A stretch of DNA of 13,191 nt, from positions 1 through 13,191 of the forward strand of contig JABMPV010000316.1 in assembly GCA_013202595.1 (NCBI GenBank), given 5' to 3'. Under the pieces are notes generated by a model. That model saw only the letters and a list, made by a program, of their open reading frames with translations, did no database searches and was not told where the DNA came from. This DNA comes from a bacterium. GTDB lineage: Bacteria; Actinomycetota; Acidimicrobiia; Spongiisociales; UBA11373. Below are positions 1-7,146 of the stretch, in pieces. The translations under genes were made by a program, and so were the position numbers. Position 1 is the first letter of the stretch. Every line of letters starts with the position of its first letter.

Positions 1-84
1 ACTGATGACCGACGACTGATGACCGACGACTGATGACCGATGACCGACGACCGACGACCGACGACCGACGACCGACGACCGACG
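1..84. repeat. Period-7 tandem repeat array, 12 units
   Basis: Twelve contiguous 7-bp units are visible. In order they are ACTGATG, ACCGACG, ACTGATG, ACCGACG, ACTGATG, ACCGATG, then six copies of ACCGACG. The array stops at ACTTT (85 onward) and may continue left of the window. The only variable positions are 3 and 6 of the unit, always C or T, and both cytosines sit in CpG steps. Because 7 is not a multiple of 3, plus-strand translation gives a 7-residue repeat (T-D-D-R-R-P-T); I take this as incidental. The array lies just beyond the 3' end of the VanW gene. It has no spacers, so it is not CRISPR. Its function is unknown; slipped-strand expansion is the simplest origin. Confidence 0.95.
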
Positions 85-89
85 ACTTT

Positions 90-108
90 GAAGGGCCGAT
101 GGCCCTTC
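90..108 (-). terminator. Hairpin after the VanW gene, possible terminator
   Basis: A perfect 8-bp inverted repeat (GAAGGGCC and GGCCCTTC) with a 3-nt loop begins 3 nt beyond the TAA stop of the VanW gene, in that gene's direction. No U-tract follows on the minus strand, where the next bases are AAAGTCG. If it terminates, it would be the U-less type often proposed for high-GC actinobacteria. It could also stabilise the mRNA 3' end. The hairpin is seen directly; its role is inferred. Confidence 0.5.
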
Positions 109-111
109 CAC

Positions 112-1911
112 TTACTCCTCGATCAGGGCCGCGCAGGTGTTGTTCTTCGAGCAGGGGTGCCGCTCGTACTTGCGGAAGCCGCCTGTGTAGTGCCAGGTCC
201 ACTCTTCGGTGGTCATCTCACCGTCCGGGTAGGTGATGTAGCGGTAGATGTCCACCGACCACCCACCACTGCCCGCCGAGACCAGTATCTCTTCACCCGG
301 CTTGACGTCGGTCGTGTACTCGACGACCTCGCGGATGCCGGAGAAGTTGTAGCGATCAGAAAGGCCGGATTCGACTTCGATGCCGCCGTTGTCGCCGAAG
401 AACTTGACGGTGATCGAGGTATCGGTGTGGGACGTGTCCACCAGCACCCATGCGTCCGTGTTGTTGCGGAACGCCAGATCCGGGGCCGGGAATCCCAGCG
501 TCGCTTCCTGGCCCTCGGGGTAGCGGGAGAACCAGATGGTGTGCGGTGTGTGATCGATGTCCTCCATGCCTGCGAAGAAGATCGCGTTGTACATCGTCGT
601 GGTGAACTGGCTGGTCCCTCCGCCGATGTTGATAGGGCTGTCGCAGCATTCGACCACCCCGCCGATGATGGCTCCGGCGGGCAGGTAGCCCTTATCCCTG
701 GTCCGCTGCCCGACGTGATCGTTGAGCGACCAGGTGGCACCCGGGGCGATCATGGCACCGTCGACCGCGTCTGCGATGAGTTGGATGTTGACCACCCGGT
801 TCTCGCAGCAATTGTGGAACGTGGTGAATTCGCTGAGCTTCTCCGTGATGCCGATCTCCTCGACATCGGCGGTGGAGTAGTCGGCCTCTCGCACGAAGCG
901 GTAGGGGATCTCGGCCGTGCGGTCTTCTGAGGCGAGAGCGGCGAGGACCTGCCGGCTCAGCACGGTCGTGTCCGGTTCGTATACCGGGACGCTCGGCACG
1001 ATGACGACCTCGTCGTCGTCGGTGATGTACCACTCGGCGTCCACCGGGTTGGTCTCATAGGAGGTCGAGACCCGGTCCATGAATTCACGAACGGGCGCGA
1101 AACGCCACTGGTGTGTGATCGCTGGTGGTGACACGCTGGTGTCGATGCCGACCTCGAGTGAGCGAGCCAGCACGACGGGCGGGACGCTGATCTCGGCCCC
1201 GTACTCCTCGTTGACGAGTGTGACGGGCTTGTTGATCAGCGCGGTCCACTCGGCGGCGGCTTCGATGAACTCGGACTTCTCGAGGGCGGGCGCCAGTGCT
1301 CTCGTGGGCAGGTCCACGGACGGGCGGCTCTGATCGAGGAGCGTGGCCGCGATCAGATCGGCCGCCGGCTCCGCCTCGATGCCCGTGCCGGCCACGGGCA
1401 CTTCGGGGATCACTCTGAGGCCGTCCACCCTGATGGATCCAATGGTCGGTGGAGCGTCCACCCCCTCCACCTCCCAAACCTGGACGGTGGCCACGATCGC
1501 GTCCCTGTCGAAGGTATAGGGGATGTCGAGCGTCCGGGTGTCGTCACCGAAGTGATCGATCCACCAATCGAACTGAGTGGTCATGGTGCCCTCGCGCCCG
1601 TTCTCCATGGCCTCGGCGACGATTGCCTCCTCGTCGATGTCGAATCCGATGTCGGCGGGGGTCAAAGCGAAGTCCTTGCCCGCTGCCGTCACCGGGATGG
1701 GCGTCAGGCGCAGTTGGTCTTCGAGGGCGCGGATCTCTGCGAGTGCGTCGCTCTCATCGAGGCCGCCGAGAGGAATGCCGGCGACGGAGACATCGCCCAG
1801 CACCTCACCGCCGTTGGTCGCCCGGTCGACGGCGAAGACGATGCCGACCATGAGTGCCAGCGAGACGGGCACCATGATGACGATGACGGCGATTCGGAGC
1901 GCTCTACGCAT
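112..1911 (-). CDS. VanW family protein with peptidoglycan-binding-like domains
   Basis: A 599-residue membrane-anchored envelope protein. Residues about 5-28 form one hydrophobic helix after a basic start (MRRALR), so the bulk is probably extracytoplasmic. Residues about 50-340 look like two copies of the domain often annotated PG_binding_4 (the stretches with VAGIPLGGL and VTLVNEEYG). The VanW core follows at about 355-490: a SLNDHVGQRT segment, then GGGTSQFTTTMYNA, then FSRYPEGQEATLG. The tail after about 500 may be a small beta domain. Two vicinal cysteine pairs (HNCCEN, VECCDS) lie in the core and recall the actinobacterial version of the family. Despite its name, VanW has no settled biochemical role and is not by itself evidence of vancomycin resistance. 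The ATG at 1911 has a poor ribosome site, but the signal-anchor directly after it supports this start. It is last in the minus-strand cluster, 73 nt after the esterase gene. Confidence 0.9.
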   Translation of the reverse strand: MRRALRIAVIVIMVPVSLALMVGIVFAVDRATNGGEVLGDVSVAGIPLGGLDESDALAEIRALEDQLRLTPIPVTAAGKDFALTPADIGFDIDEEAIVAEAMENGREGTMTTQFDWWIDHFGDDTRTLDIPYTFDRDAIVATVQVWEVEGVDAPPTIGSIRVDGLRVIPEVPVAGTGIEAEPAADLIAATLLDQSRPSVDLPTRALAPALEKSEFIEAAAEWTALINKPVTLVNEEYGAEISVPPVVLARSLEVGIDTSVSPPAITHQWRFAPVREFMDRVSTSYETNPVDAEWYITDDDEVVIVPSVPVYEPDTTVLSRQVLAALASEDRTAEIPYRFVREADYSTADVEEIGITEKLSEFTTFHNCCENRVVNIQLIADAVDGAMIAPGATWSLNDHVGQRTRDKGYLPAGAIIGGVVECCDSPINIGGGTSQFTTTMYNAIFFAGMEDIDHTPHTIWFSRYPEGQEATLGFPAPDLAFRNNTDAWVLVDTSHTDTSITVKFFGDNGGIEVESGLSDRYNFSGIREVVEYTTDVKPGEEILVSAGSGGWSVDIYRYITYPDGEMTTEEWTWHYTGGFRKYERHPCSKNNTCAALIEE

Positions 1912-1984
1912 GGATCCAGGGTTGTGATGGGAAGCGGCATCATGTTACCGGGGGCATCCGTTTGTGCGTTCCGGCGCGGGTGGC

Positions 1985-2581
1985 CTATCCGAGAGCCCGT
2001 GCCAGCGGCCGTGCGATGCGTCGTGCCCACAACTCGTGCAGTGCCGCGGATGGGTGCAGCCCATCGGGTGCCAGGAGAGCGGCGTCGCCACCCGCGCGCC
2101 GGGAATCGGTTGTCAGATCGACCCATGCCGTCCCCGCCTCCCGGGCCGCAGCGCGTGCGGCGGAATTGAACGCGTCGATCTCGGCAGCGACGGCCGCCCT
2201 ATCGCGATCGGCGGCGTGCGGGGTCACCGACCAGTCGGGTATCGAGATCACGACGACCCTGGATGGGGCGCCGTCGGCGAGGCCGATCGCTCGGGCAATC
2301 ATCCGCCGGGCATCGCGGGCGTAGCCATCCACGGGCAGGCCCCTGTACTGGTCGTTCACTCCGGCCCCGATCGTCACGGCACCAAAGGGACCGCGAGTGC
2401 CCACCTCGTCGATGGCGGAGAGCAGCTCATCCACCGTCCAGCCGGTCTCGGCGATCACGAGCGCCTCGACCTCGGTGCCGTCGGAGGACAGCGCTCTGGC
2501 GACGACGGCGGGCCATGCCAGTGCGGCATCGATGCCTTCGCCGGCTGTGTACGAGTCGCCGAGTGCAAGGATCCGGATCAG
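1985..2581 (-). CDS. SGNH/GDSL-family hydrolase (esterase/lipase-like)
   Basis: A compact 198-residue serine hydrolase. Block I is ALGDSYTAGEG with nucleophile Ser10. Block III is GAGVND with Asn76 for the oxyanion hole. Block V is APDGLHPS with Asp173 and His176 completing the triad. The substrate cannot be told; members act on acyl or acetyl esters of lipids or sugars. No signal peptide is seen, so it is probably cytoplasmic. I place the start at CTG (2581-2579), which overlaps the TGA of the peroxiredoxin by 4 nt and gives the family-typical N-terminus MIRILALGDS, with GAGGT just upstream. The nearest conventional in-frame start is an ATG about 60 nt upstream. It would add the residues MAQREGHRPCGADSQRGH, read inside the peroxiredoxin gene, which look like frame-shadow sequence. 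An ATC at 2578 with better spacing is a less likely alternative. Confidence 0.9.
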   Translation of the reverse strand: MIRILALGDSYTAGEGIDAALAWPAVVARALSSDGTEVEALVIAETGWTVDELLSAIDEVGTRGPFGAVTIGAGVNDQYRGLPVDGYARDARRMIARAIGLADGAPSRVVVISIPDWSVTPHAADRDRAAVAAEIDAFNSAARAAAREAGTAWVDLTTDSRRAGGDAALLAPDGLHPSAALHELWARRIARPLARALG

Positions 2582-3036
2582 GTGACCTCTTTGGCTATCC
2601 GCTCCGCATGGCCTGTGGCCTTCACGTTGCGCCATGCCTTCTCGATTGTCCCGTCGGCGTCGATCACATATGTCGATCGGATGAGGCCTTCGTACTCGCG
2701 GCCGTAGTTCTTCTTGGTACCCCATGCCCCGAATGCCGCGGCGACGCTGTGGTCGGGATCCGACAAGAGCCGGAATGGGAGGGAGTGCTCGGCTCGGAAA
2801 TCGGCCAACTTCCCCGGATCGTCGGGGCTGATGCCGACTATGTCGAAACCTGCGGCAGTGAAGGCCTCGTGGCGGTCGCGGAAGTCGCACGACTGAGCCG
2901 TGCATCCCGGTGTGAATGCTGCAGGGTAGAAGTAGATGATGAAGCGCCTGCCTGCGAAATCTGCCGGCGACACCACCGATCCGTCGTCTGCTGTGAGGCT
3001 GAATGCGGGTACCTGATCGCCCTGCTCTACCGGCAT
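2578..3036 (-). CDS. bcp: Thioredoxin-dependent peroxiredoxin, Bcp/PrxQ type
   Basis: A 152-residue cytosolic peroxidase of the Bcp/PrxQ class, which reduces hydrogen peroxide and organic hydroperoxides with thioredoxin as donor. The active site is in FTPGCTAQSC. Cys45 is the peroxidatic residue and Cys50, five positions on, is the resolving residue, which is the atypical 2-Cys arrangement. Thr42 and Arg120 (in LIRST) fit the conserved catalytic Thr and Arg of peroxiredoxins. The length is normal for the class. The ATG at 3036 has GGAAGG (3049-3044) with a 7-nt spacer, and the protein opens MPVEQGDQVPAF as expected. The gene begins 29 nt after rlmN ends and overlaps the esterase gene by 4 nt, so it sits inside the minus-strand operon. 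Confidence 0.95.
   Translation of the reverse strand: MPVEQGDQVPAFSLTADDGSVVSPADFAGRRFIIYFYPAAFTPGCTAQSCDFRDRHEAFTAAGFDIVGISPDDPGKLADFRAEHSLPFRLLSDPDHSVAAAFGAWGTKKNYGREYEGLIRSTYVIDADGTIEKAWRNVKATGHAERIAKEVT
2579..2589 (-). promoter_or_regulatory. Ribosome site and CTG start of the SGNH gene
   Basis: On the minus strand the sequence reads GAGGTCACCTGA. GAGGT (2589-2585) is a Shine-Dalgarno core with a short 3-nt gap to CTG. The CTG shares its last two bases with the peroxiredoxin stop codon. This resembles the common ATGA coupling with CTG in place of ATG, and suggests translation by re-initiation after the peroxiredoxin. Confidence 0.5.
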
Positions 3037-3065
3037 GAATCGACCTTCCGACGGGGCGGGCAAGC

Positions 3066-4112
3066 CTACCCCGGCACTCCTGTCGGCTCGCCGGCCTGCC
3101 TGATCCGAAGCTGTCCGCACGCTGCGTCGATGTCCTGGCCCCTCGTTTCGCGCAGGGTGACGTTGGCTCCCTCTGCGGCAACGATTTCCACGAACTCCCT
3201 GGCGGCCATCGCGCTCGGAGGGCGATCGGGGGAGAGCGGAGTGGGATTGAGGGCGATCACATTGACGTGGGCGTCGAGTTCGAGTGCGATGGAAGCGAGT
3301 CGGAGCGCTTCGAGTTCCGTGTCGTTGACGCCGTCCATCAGCGTCCACTCGAGGGACACCCTGCGGCCCTTGCGGCGTCGGTACTCGGCGACCGCCTCGA
3401 TGAGGTCGTCGATGGGATATCGCCGATTCAGTGGCACCAGCGTCTCCCGGAGTCGGTCGTCCGTCGCATGAAGGCTGAGCGCCAGCCCGACTTGCCACGG
3501 CTCCTCTGTGAGGCGTTCGATGCCCGGCAGGACGCCCACCGTCGACACGGTCACCGATCGAGCGGCCATGTCCATGACGTCGATGATGCGGCGGAGCGAC
3601 TCCCTGACGTTGGTGTAGTTGGCCAGCGGTTCGCCCATGCCCATGTAGACCACGTTGGTCACTCGCTGGGGAGAGTCGGGGAGGGGATGCTCTGTGATGT
3701 ACGCCTTTGCGTAGGCGACCTGAGCCGTGATCTCGCCGGCCGACAGGTGCCGCTCGAAGCCGAATTGGCCGGTTGCGCAGAAGGTGCACGCCATGGCGCA
3801 GCCCGCCTGGCTCGAGATGCACAGGGTCACCCTGCGGTCGTATCCCATCAGGACGGCCTCGATGGCCGCCCCGTCCGGCGCTCTGAAGAGCCACTTGACG
3901 GTGCGACCGTCATCGGCGACTTGCTCCGCCTCCACAGAGAAGGGCCAGAGGGTGTCCGCGATGCGGTCCCTGATGATCCGGGGCAGGTTGGTCATCGACG
4001 AGGCGTCGAGTACCGGGGAGTCGTAGAGCCACTCACGGAGTTGGTCGGCGCGAAACCGCGGTTCTCCAGGCAGCAGCGACCCGAGGTCGTCTGGGTCGGT
4101 CAGGTACGGCAC
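3066..4112 (-). CDS. rlmN: 23S rRNA (adenine2503-C2)-methyltransferase RlmN
   Basis: A radical-SAM enzyme of 348 residues. It methylates C2 of A2503 in 23S rRNA, and in characterised members also A37 of some tRNAs. The CX3CX2C cluster site is CAMACTFC (Cys105, Cys109, Cys112). The methyl-carrying cysteine is Cys332 in DIDAACGQLR, matching the C-terminal Cys of the Escherichia coli enzyme. Glu85 in AAIEAVLMG matches the conserved glutamate near the active site. MGMGEPLANY and ALSLHATDD are further family blocks. Nothing marks it as Cfr (C8) rather than RlmN. The chosen start is GTG at 4112, giving MPYLTDPDDL. It lies 1 nt after the TGA of the upstream helix-hairpin-helix gene, so translation is probably coupled. 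In-frame sequence upstream of this GTG is a shadow of that gene. Confidence 0.96.
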   Translation of the reverse strand: MPYLTDPDDLGSLLPGEPRFRADQLREWLYDSPVLDASSMTNLPRIIRDRIADTLWPFSVEAEQVADDGRTVKWLFRAPDGAAIEAVLMGYDRRVTLCISSQAGCAMACTFCATGQFGFERHLSAGEITAQVAYAKAYITEHPLPDSPQRVTNVVYMGMGEPLANYTNVRESLRRIIDVMDMAARSVTVSTVGVLPGIERLTEEPWQVGLALSLHATDDRLRETLVPLNRRYPIDDLIEAVAEYRRRKGRRVSLEWTLMDGVNDTELEALRLASIALELDAHVNVIALNPTPLSPDRPPSAMAAREFVEIVAAEGANVTLRETRGQDIDAACGQLRIRQAGEPTGVPG

Positions 4113-4113
4113 A

Positions 4114-4485
4114 TCAACCCGCGAGTTCGGTGGCCTGGGAGGCCCAATCGGCCAACTGGGCTTCGCTGGCGCCGATGGCGTCGGCCAGCCTGGCGCTCTC
4201 TCCCGCCGCAAGGCCGGCGAAGGTGGTGATGCCCTCGTCCGCGAGTCGGGCCCGGAACACGGGGCCGATCCCCTTGATGTCTGCGAGGTCGTCGGGCGGG
4301 GTGCTGGTGGCGGTCGCTGTGACGTCAATCGGAGGGTGGGGCGCAACTCGGAATCCCGGCGCTTCGTCCGGCGCGACGGGCGCGGGAGCGGGACCGGAGA
4401 TCCGGTCCTTCAGCAGCCACAGAACGCCAATGGCGGCTGCGACCATGACGATGAGGATTCCGCCGGTCTTGGCGAGGCGCTTCAC
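4114..4485 (-). CDS. Membrane-anchored helix-hairpin-helix protein
   Basis: A 123-residue protein. Residues 8-26 form one hydrophobic helix after MKRLAK. A Pro/Ala/Thr-rich linker follows at about 30-64. The C-terminus holds a helix-hairpin-helix-like fold at about 66-118: DDLADIKGIGPVFRARLADEGITTFAGL, whose GIGP turn is the typical non-specific nucleic-acid or protein contact. Similar domains occur in competence factors, in ribosomal protein fusions and in small DUF4332-like proteins. The partner here is unknown, and the TatA/ComEA resemblance is only general. Orientation is not certain, but the positive N-terminus suggests the C-terminal part is outside. The GTG at 4485 is chosen over the upstream ATG at 4527 because GAGAGGAG (4500-4493) lies exactly 7 nt before it and the anchor helix follows directly. 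It is the first gene of the minus cluster. Confidence 0.8.
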   Translation of the reverse strand: MKRLAKTGGILIVMVAAAIGVLWLLKDRISGPAPAPVAPDEAPGFRVAPHPPIDVTATATSTPPDDLADIKGIGPVFRARLADEGITTFAGLAAGESARLADAIGASEAQLADWASQATELAG

Positions 4486-4589
4486 GATGTGGCTCCTCTC
4501 GTGGTATCGCGGCGAGTGTACCGACACCCGGGATCCTCGATACGCACTGTCGGCGGTACCATCGCGCGCTCGTTGTCTCGGGAGGTCCC
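4486..4589. promoter_or_regulatory. Divergent intergenic region, probable promoters
   Basis: This 104-nt gap separates the minus-strand cluster from the plus-strand secreted protein, so it should hold start sites in both directions. On the minus strand TACACT (4520-4515) fits a TAnnnT -10 box about 30 nt before the GTG at 4485. On the plus strand TACCAT (4557-4562) is a similar candidate 27 nt before the GTG at 4590. Neither has a convincing -35 at normal spacing. The ribosome site of the helix-hairpin-helix gene (GAGAGGAG, 4500-4493) lies at one end, and GGAGG (4581-4585) for the plus gene at the other. Confidence 0.35.
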
Positions 4590-5738
4590 GTGCGTTCCAG
4601 ATCGATCGTCACCATTTCCATGCTCGCCGTGACGCTGTCGGCAATCGCCGCCCTCACTGCGGTGTCGGCTGCTGCTCAGACTCAGGGATGCGTCGAGCGA
4701 TTCCCCACGGCCAGATTCGATTCCGAGGTCCTCGTCGATCCCGTGGTGTTCCACGGTTCGGGAGTGGCCGAGGGGATCATGGATCGCTTCGCCCGCAATC
4801 TCGGACCGCTGACCGGGTGGCTGCAGGAGGACTTCGGGAGCATCGAGGGGGTCGAAGTGTGCATCTTCGCCGATCGACTTCCGCTGGACTCCGAGGCGCT
4901 CGGGTGGCCCGAGGGCCAGTCGCTGCGTGCTGCAGTATTCCCCGACGAGGGCCTGGTGGTCCTGTCGTCGTGGCTCCTCGGCGAAGTCGAGGATGCTGCG
5001 CTCGTCGGTCTTGTGCATACCGCTGAGTGGCGGGTCAGCGACGGCTCCTATCCCGATCCCTTCGGCAGTGACGTCATAGGTTTCTACCGGTCGAGGCTGA
5101 GCGGAACCGCCGAACAGGTCCACAGGGCCTTCGTGCGGGCCAACGCCGGCCTGCGGGAGCCATGGGAGCCGATCCCGTGGACCGCCGGCACCATCCCGGG
5201 GATGCTTCTGTGGAACCCCGAGTTCGGCTACGGAGGTGCCGGCGATTTCACCAGGTACGCCGCCGCGGCCTCGGGGGGAGAGATGCTCATATCTCCCGAT
5301 CCCGACCGGATCACCGGACTCGATATCGCGTGGCGGCAGTCACTCTTCGACGAGTCGGGTGCGGTACCCGGCGGAAGCAAGGGATGGATCGTCGGCGCGG
5401 TGATCGCTGCAATCCTCATCGGGATCGGGTTCTTCCTCGCATGGGCCAACGGGTACAGCAGACGGAAGGTCGAGGAGGAGCTGCGCCTGGCGGTGCAGAA
5501 GGCCGAACTCCTTGATGAAGAGGATGACTCCCCGGTGAGGACCTCAGTCGGAAGCAGCATGCGCCGTCGAGACCCGCGGGTCCGCGGCACCGTGTCGGGA
5601 ACCGCGGTCGTCGACCGTGATGATCGAGACGGGGCCCCACCCGACCGGCCAGTCTCCGACTCTGGTCGGGACGTGGCCCCTCGCGACGAGACCGGAGACG
5701 AGATGTTCCGGCATCCGGGATTCGACGGAGACGCGTGA
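4590..5738 (+). CDS. Secreted single-pass membrane protein, unknown function
   Basis: I do not recognise the family of this 382-residue protein. It opens with a signal peptide (about 1-30, ending in AVSAAAQ). A globular extracytoplasmic region follows at about 31-262, with two cysteines (34 and 91) that could pair. A hydrophobic helix lies at about 265-287, then a cytoplasmic tail that begins RRKVEEELRLAVQKAELLDEEDD and could be a short coiled coil. LVGLVHTAEW (139-148) superficially recalls a metallopeptidase helix, but no HExxH is present. The GTG at 4590 has GGAGGT 3 nt upstream (4581-4586), which is close but usable, and the signal peptide supports it. Residues from about 319 lie antisense to the end of the gamma-glutamyltransferase gene. 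That charged, low-structure segment may be a late extension after loss of an earlier stop. Confidence 0.75.
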   Translation: MRSRSIVTISMLAVTLSAIAALTAVSAAAQTQGCVERFPTARFDSEVLVDPVVFHGSGVAEGIMDRFARNLGPLTGWLQEDFGSIEGVEVCIFADRLPLDSEALGWPEGQSLRAAVFPDEGLVVLSSWLLGEVEDAALVGLVHTAEWRVSDGSYPDPFGSDVIGFYRSRLSGTAEQVHRAFVRANAGLREPWEPIPWTAGTIPGMLLWNPEFGYGGAGDFTRYAAAASGGEMLISPDPDRITGLDIAWRQSLFDESGAVPGGSKGWIVGAVIAAILIGIGFFLAWANGYSRRKVEEELRLAVQKAELLDEEDDSPVRTSVGSSMRRRDPRVRGTVSGTAVVDRDDRDGAPPDRPVSDSGRDVAPRDETGDEMFRHPGFDGDA

Positions 5739-7130
5739 GCCGTCGGTCGAATGGTGGTCCATCTCCCACCTGGGGAAGCGCTGTGCCGCGTTCGGATCGA
5801 TGCCTGCGTGGCGCAGAAGGGCGATGATCTGGAGGAGGTACTGGGGCTGCTGATGGCCGCCCCTGGTCCCCAACAGCATCGCCAGAGATCCGTCCGGGCG
5901 GGTCCACAGCGTCGGTGAGAGCGTGTGGAGGGGCCGCTTGCCTGGGCCCGCTTCGTTGGGATGCCCCTGTTCGACGCAGAATCCGGCTCCTCTGTTGTGC
6001 AGCCAGATGCCGGTCTTTCCTGCGGAGAGCCGCACACCGATGCCGTGAAAGTTCGATTGGATGAGCGACACACCCATGCCCCCGGTGTCGATGACGCACA
6101 GGAACGCTGTTCCGCCGGGATTGGGCGAGGGATCGGGCCACGGAGTCACGGAGTCGGGATCGAACCTGCCGATCCGGGGCGCGAGGCGCTCGGGGGACAG
6201 CAGTTTGTGTGACGGGAGTGGTGCGTGAGCCGGATCTGCAACGAGGGTGCCGAGCTCCCATGCGACGGCGCGATATGCCTCGATCACCGCGTGGTGGAAG
6301 GCCGGGTCCTCAGGATCGTCCGGCACTCCATACCGCTCGAGCAGCCACGCTGTGGCAAGGGTGAGGTACCCCTGGCTGTTGGGCGGAACGGTCCAGCCCG
6401 TGAGCCCGAACACGTCGGTGCCGATCGGCTCGACCCAGTCGGGCCGGTTCGACTCGAGGTCGCTTGCGGTGAGCACGCCTTCGGTGGCGTCGACGATGGC
6501 CGCAGCCACATCACCCGAGTAGAGCGCGTCGCGGCCGTCTCGAGCTATCCGGGCCAGCACGCTCGCAAGGGCAGGGCGATACAGGATCGCATCGGGAGCG
6601 GGGGGAGCACCGCCGGGGTAGAGCGCCGGAGCGGATTGCTGCTGTCCGATCACGCCGTGTAGGCGCTCGAGCGATGAACTGAGCTCGGGCGAGGCAGCGA
6701 ACCCATCGAAGCCGAGGGCGATCGCCGGTGCCAGCGTCTCGGTCAGTGGCAGCCGCCCGTGGCGTTGCGAGAGGGCCATCCATCCATCGACACAACCCGG
6801 CACGGTCACGCTTGCTGGCTGATAGAGGGGCATCTCTGTGTGCCCGGCGGCACGGAGGGCCGCAGCGTCGAGTCCTGAGCCGCCCCGTCCCGAGGCATTG
6901 AGGACGTCGGGCCTGGTCATGCCGGGGGAGTGCACGACCGCGAAGAGGTCGCCGCCGATCCCACAGGTCGTCGGGAGCACCATGCCGAGCACGGCGTTGG
7001 CGGCGATCGCCCCGTCGGCTGCGGTGCCGCCGCGGGCGATGACGTCGATGGCGGCCTGTGAGGCCAGATGGTGGGGGGTGACTGCGACCGAACCGGGTCC
7101 GGTCACAGAGGAGACGGGTCGATCGGTCAT
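5544..7130 (-). CDS. Gamma-glutamyltransferase family Ntn hydrolase
   Basis: A 528-residue member of the gamma-glutamyltranspeptidase / cephalosporin-acylase-like family. The family matures by self-cleavage before a catalytic Thr, then hydrolyses or transfers gamma-glutamyl or related amide groups. Here the nucleophile is Thr341 in NPGGTAFLCVID, aligning with Thr391 of the Escherichia coli enzyme. It would give a large subunit of about 340 residues and a small one of about 188. GTRGGHQQPQ (421-430) occupies the glycine-pair substrate loop, and ASGRGG (79-84) the region of the carboxylate-binding Arg. VPPNSQGY (248-255) is typical of the less-studied branch. No signal peptide is seen, unlike periplasmic or secreted enzymes, so it may act in the cytoplasm. 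Substrate is unknown; glutathione is only one option. The ATG at 7130 is 16 nt after the preceding gene, so the two are probably co-transcribed. The last 195 nt overlap the plus-strand gene tail to tail. Confidence 0.9.
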   Translation of the reverse strand: MTDRPVSSVTGPGSVAVTPHHLASQAAIDVIARGGTAADGAIAANAVLGMVLPTTCGIGGDLFAVVHSPGMTRPDVLNASGRGGSGLDAAALRAAGHTEMPLYQPASVTVPGCVDGWMALSQRHGRLPLTETLAPAIALGFDGFAASPELSSSLERLHGVIGQQQSAPALYPGGAPPAPDAILYRPALASVLARIARDGRDALYSGDVAAAIVDATEGVLTASDLESNRPDWVEPIGTDVFGLTGWTVPPNSQGYLTLATAWLLERYGVPDDPEDPAFHHAVIEAYRAVAWELGTLVADPAHAPLPSHKLLSPERLAPRIGRFDPDSVTPWPDPSPNPGGTAFLCVIDTGGMGVSLIQSNFHGIGVRLSAGKTGIWLHNRGAGFCVEQGHPNEAGPGKRPLHTLSPTLWTRPDGSLAMLLGTRGGHQQPQYLLQIIALLRHAGIDPNAAQRFPRWEMDHHSTDGSRVSVESRMPEHLVSGLVARGHVPTRVGDWPVGWGPVSIITVDDRGSRHGAADPRVSTAHAASD

Positions 7131-7146
7131 GCCGCCGACCCTAGCG

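Noticed and set aside
1..84. CRISPR array
   Set aside because: Units are 7 bp and contiguous, with no spacers and no cas genes nearby.
40..930. Long plus-strand open frame through the repeat and the 3' half of the VanW gene
   Set aside because: It is antisense to the well-supported VanW protein, starts inside the tandem repeat, and its translation has no family-like motif. GC-rich DNA gives such open antisense frames.
112..1911. Vancomycin resistance gene
   Set aside because: VanW-domain proteins are common in actinobacteria without resistance, and no vanH, vanA, vanX or vanRS genes are present.
4728..5090. Metallopeptidase site in the unknown secreted protein (LVGLVHTAEW)
   Set aside because: There is no HExxH or other complete zinc-binding motif, so the likeness is too weak to name a function.
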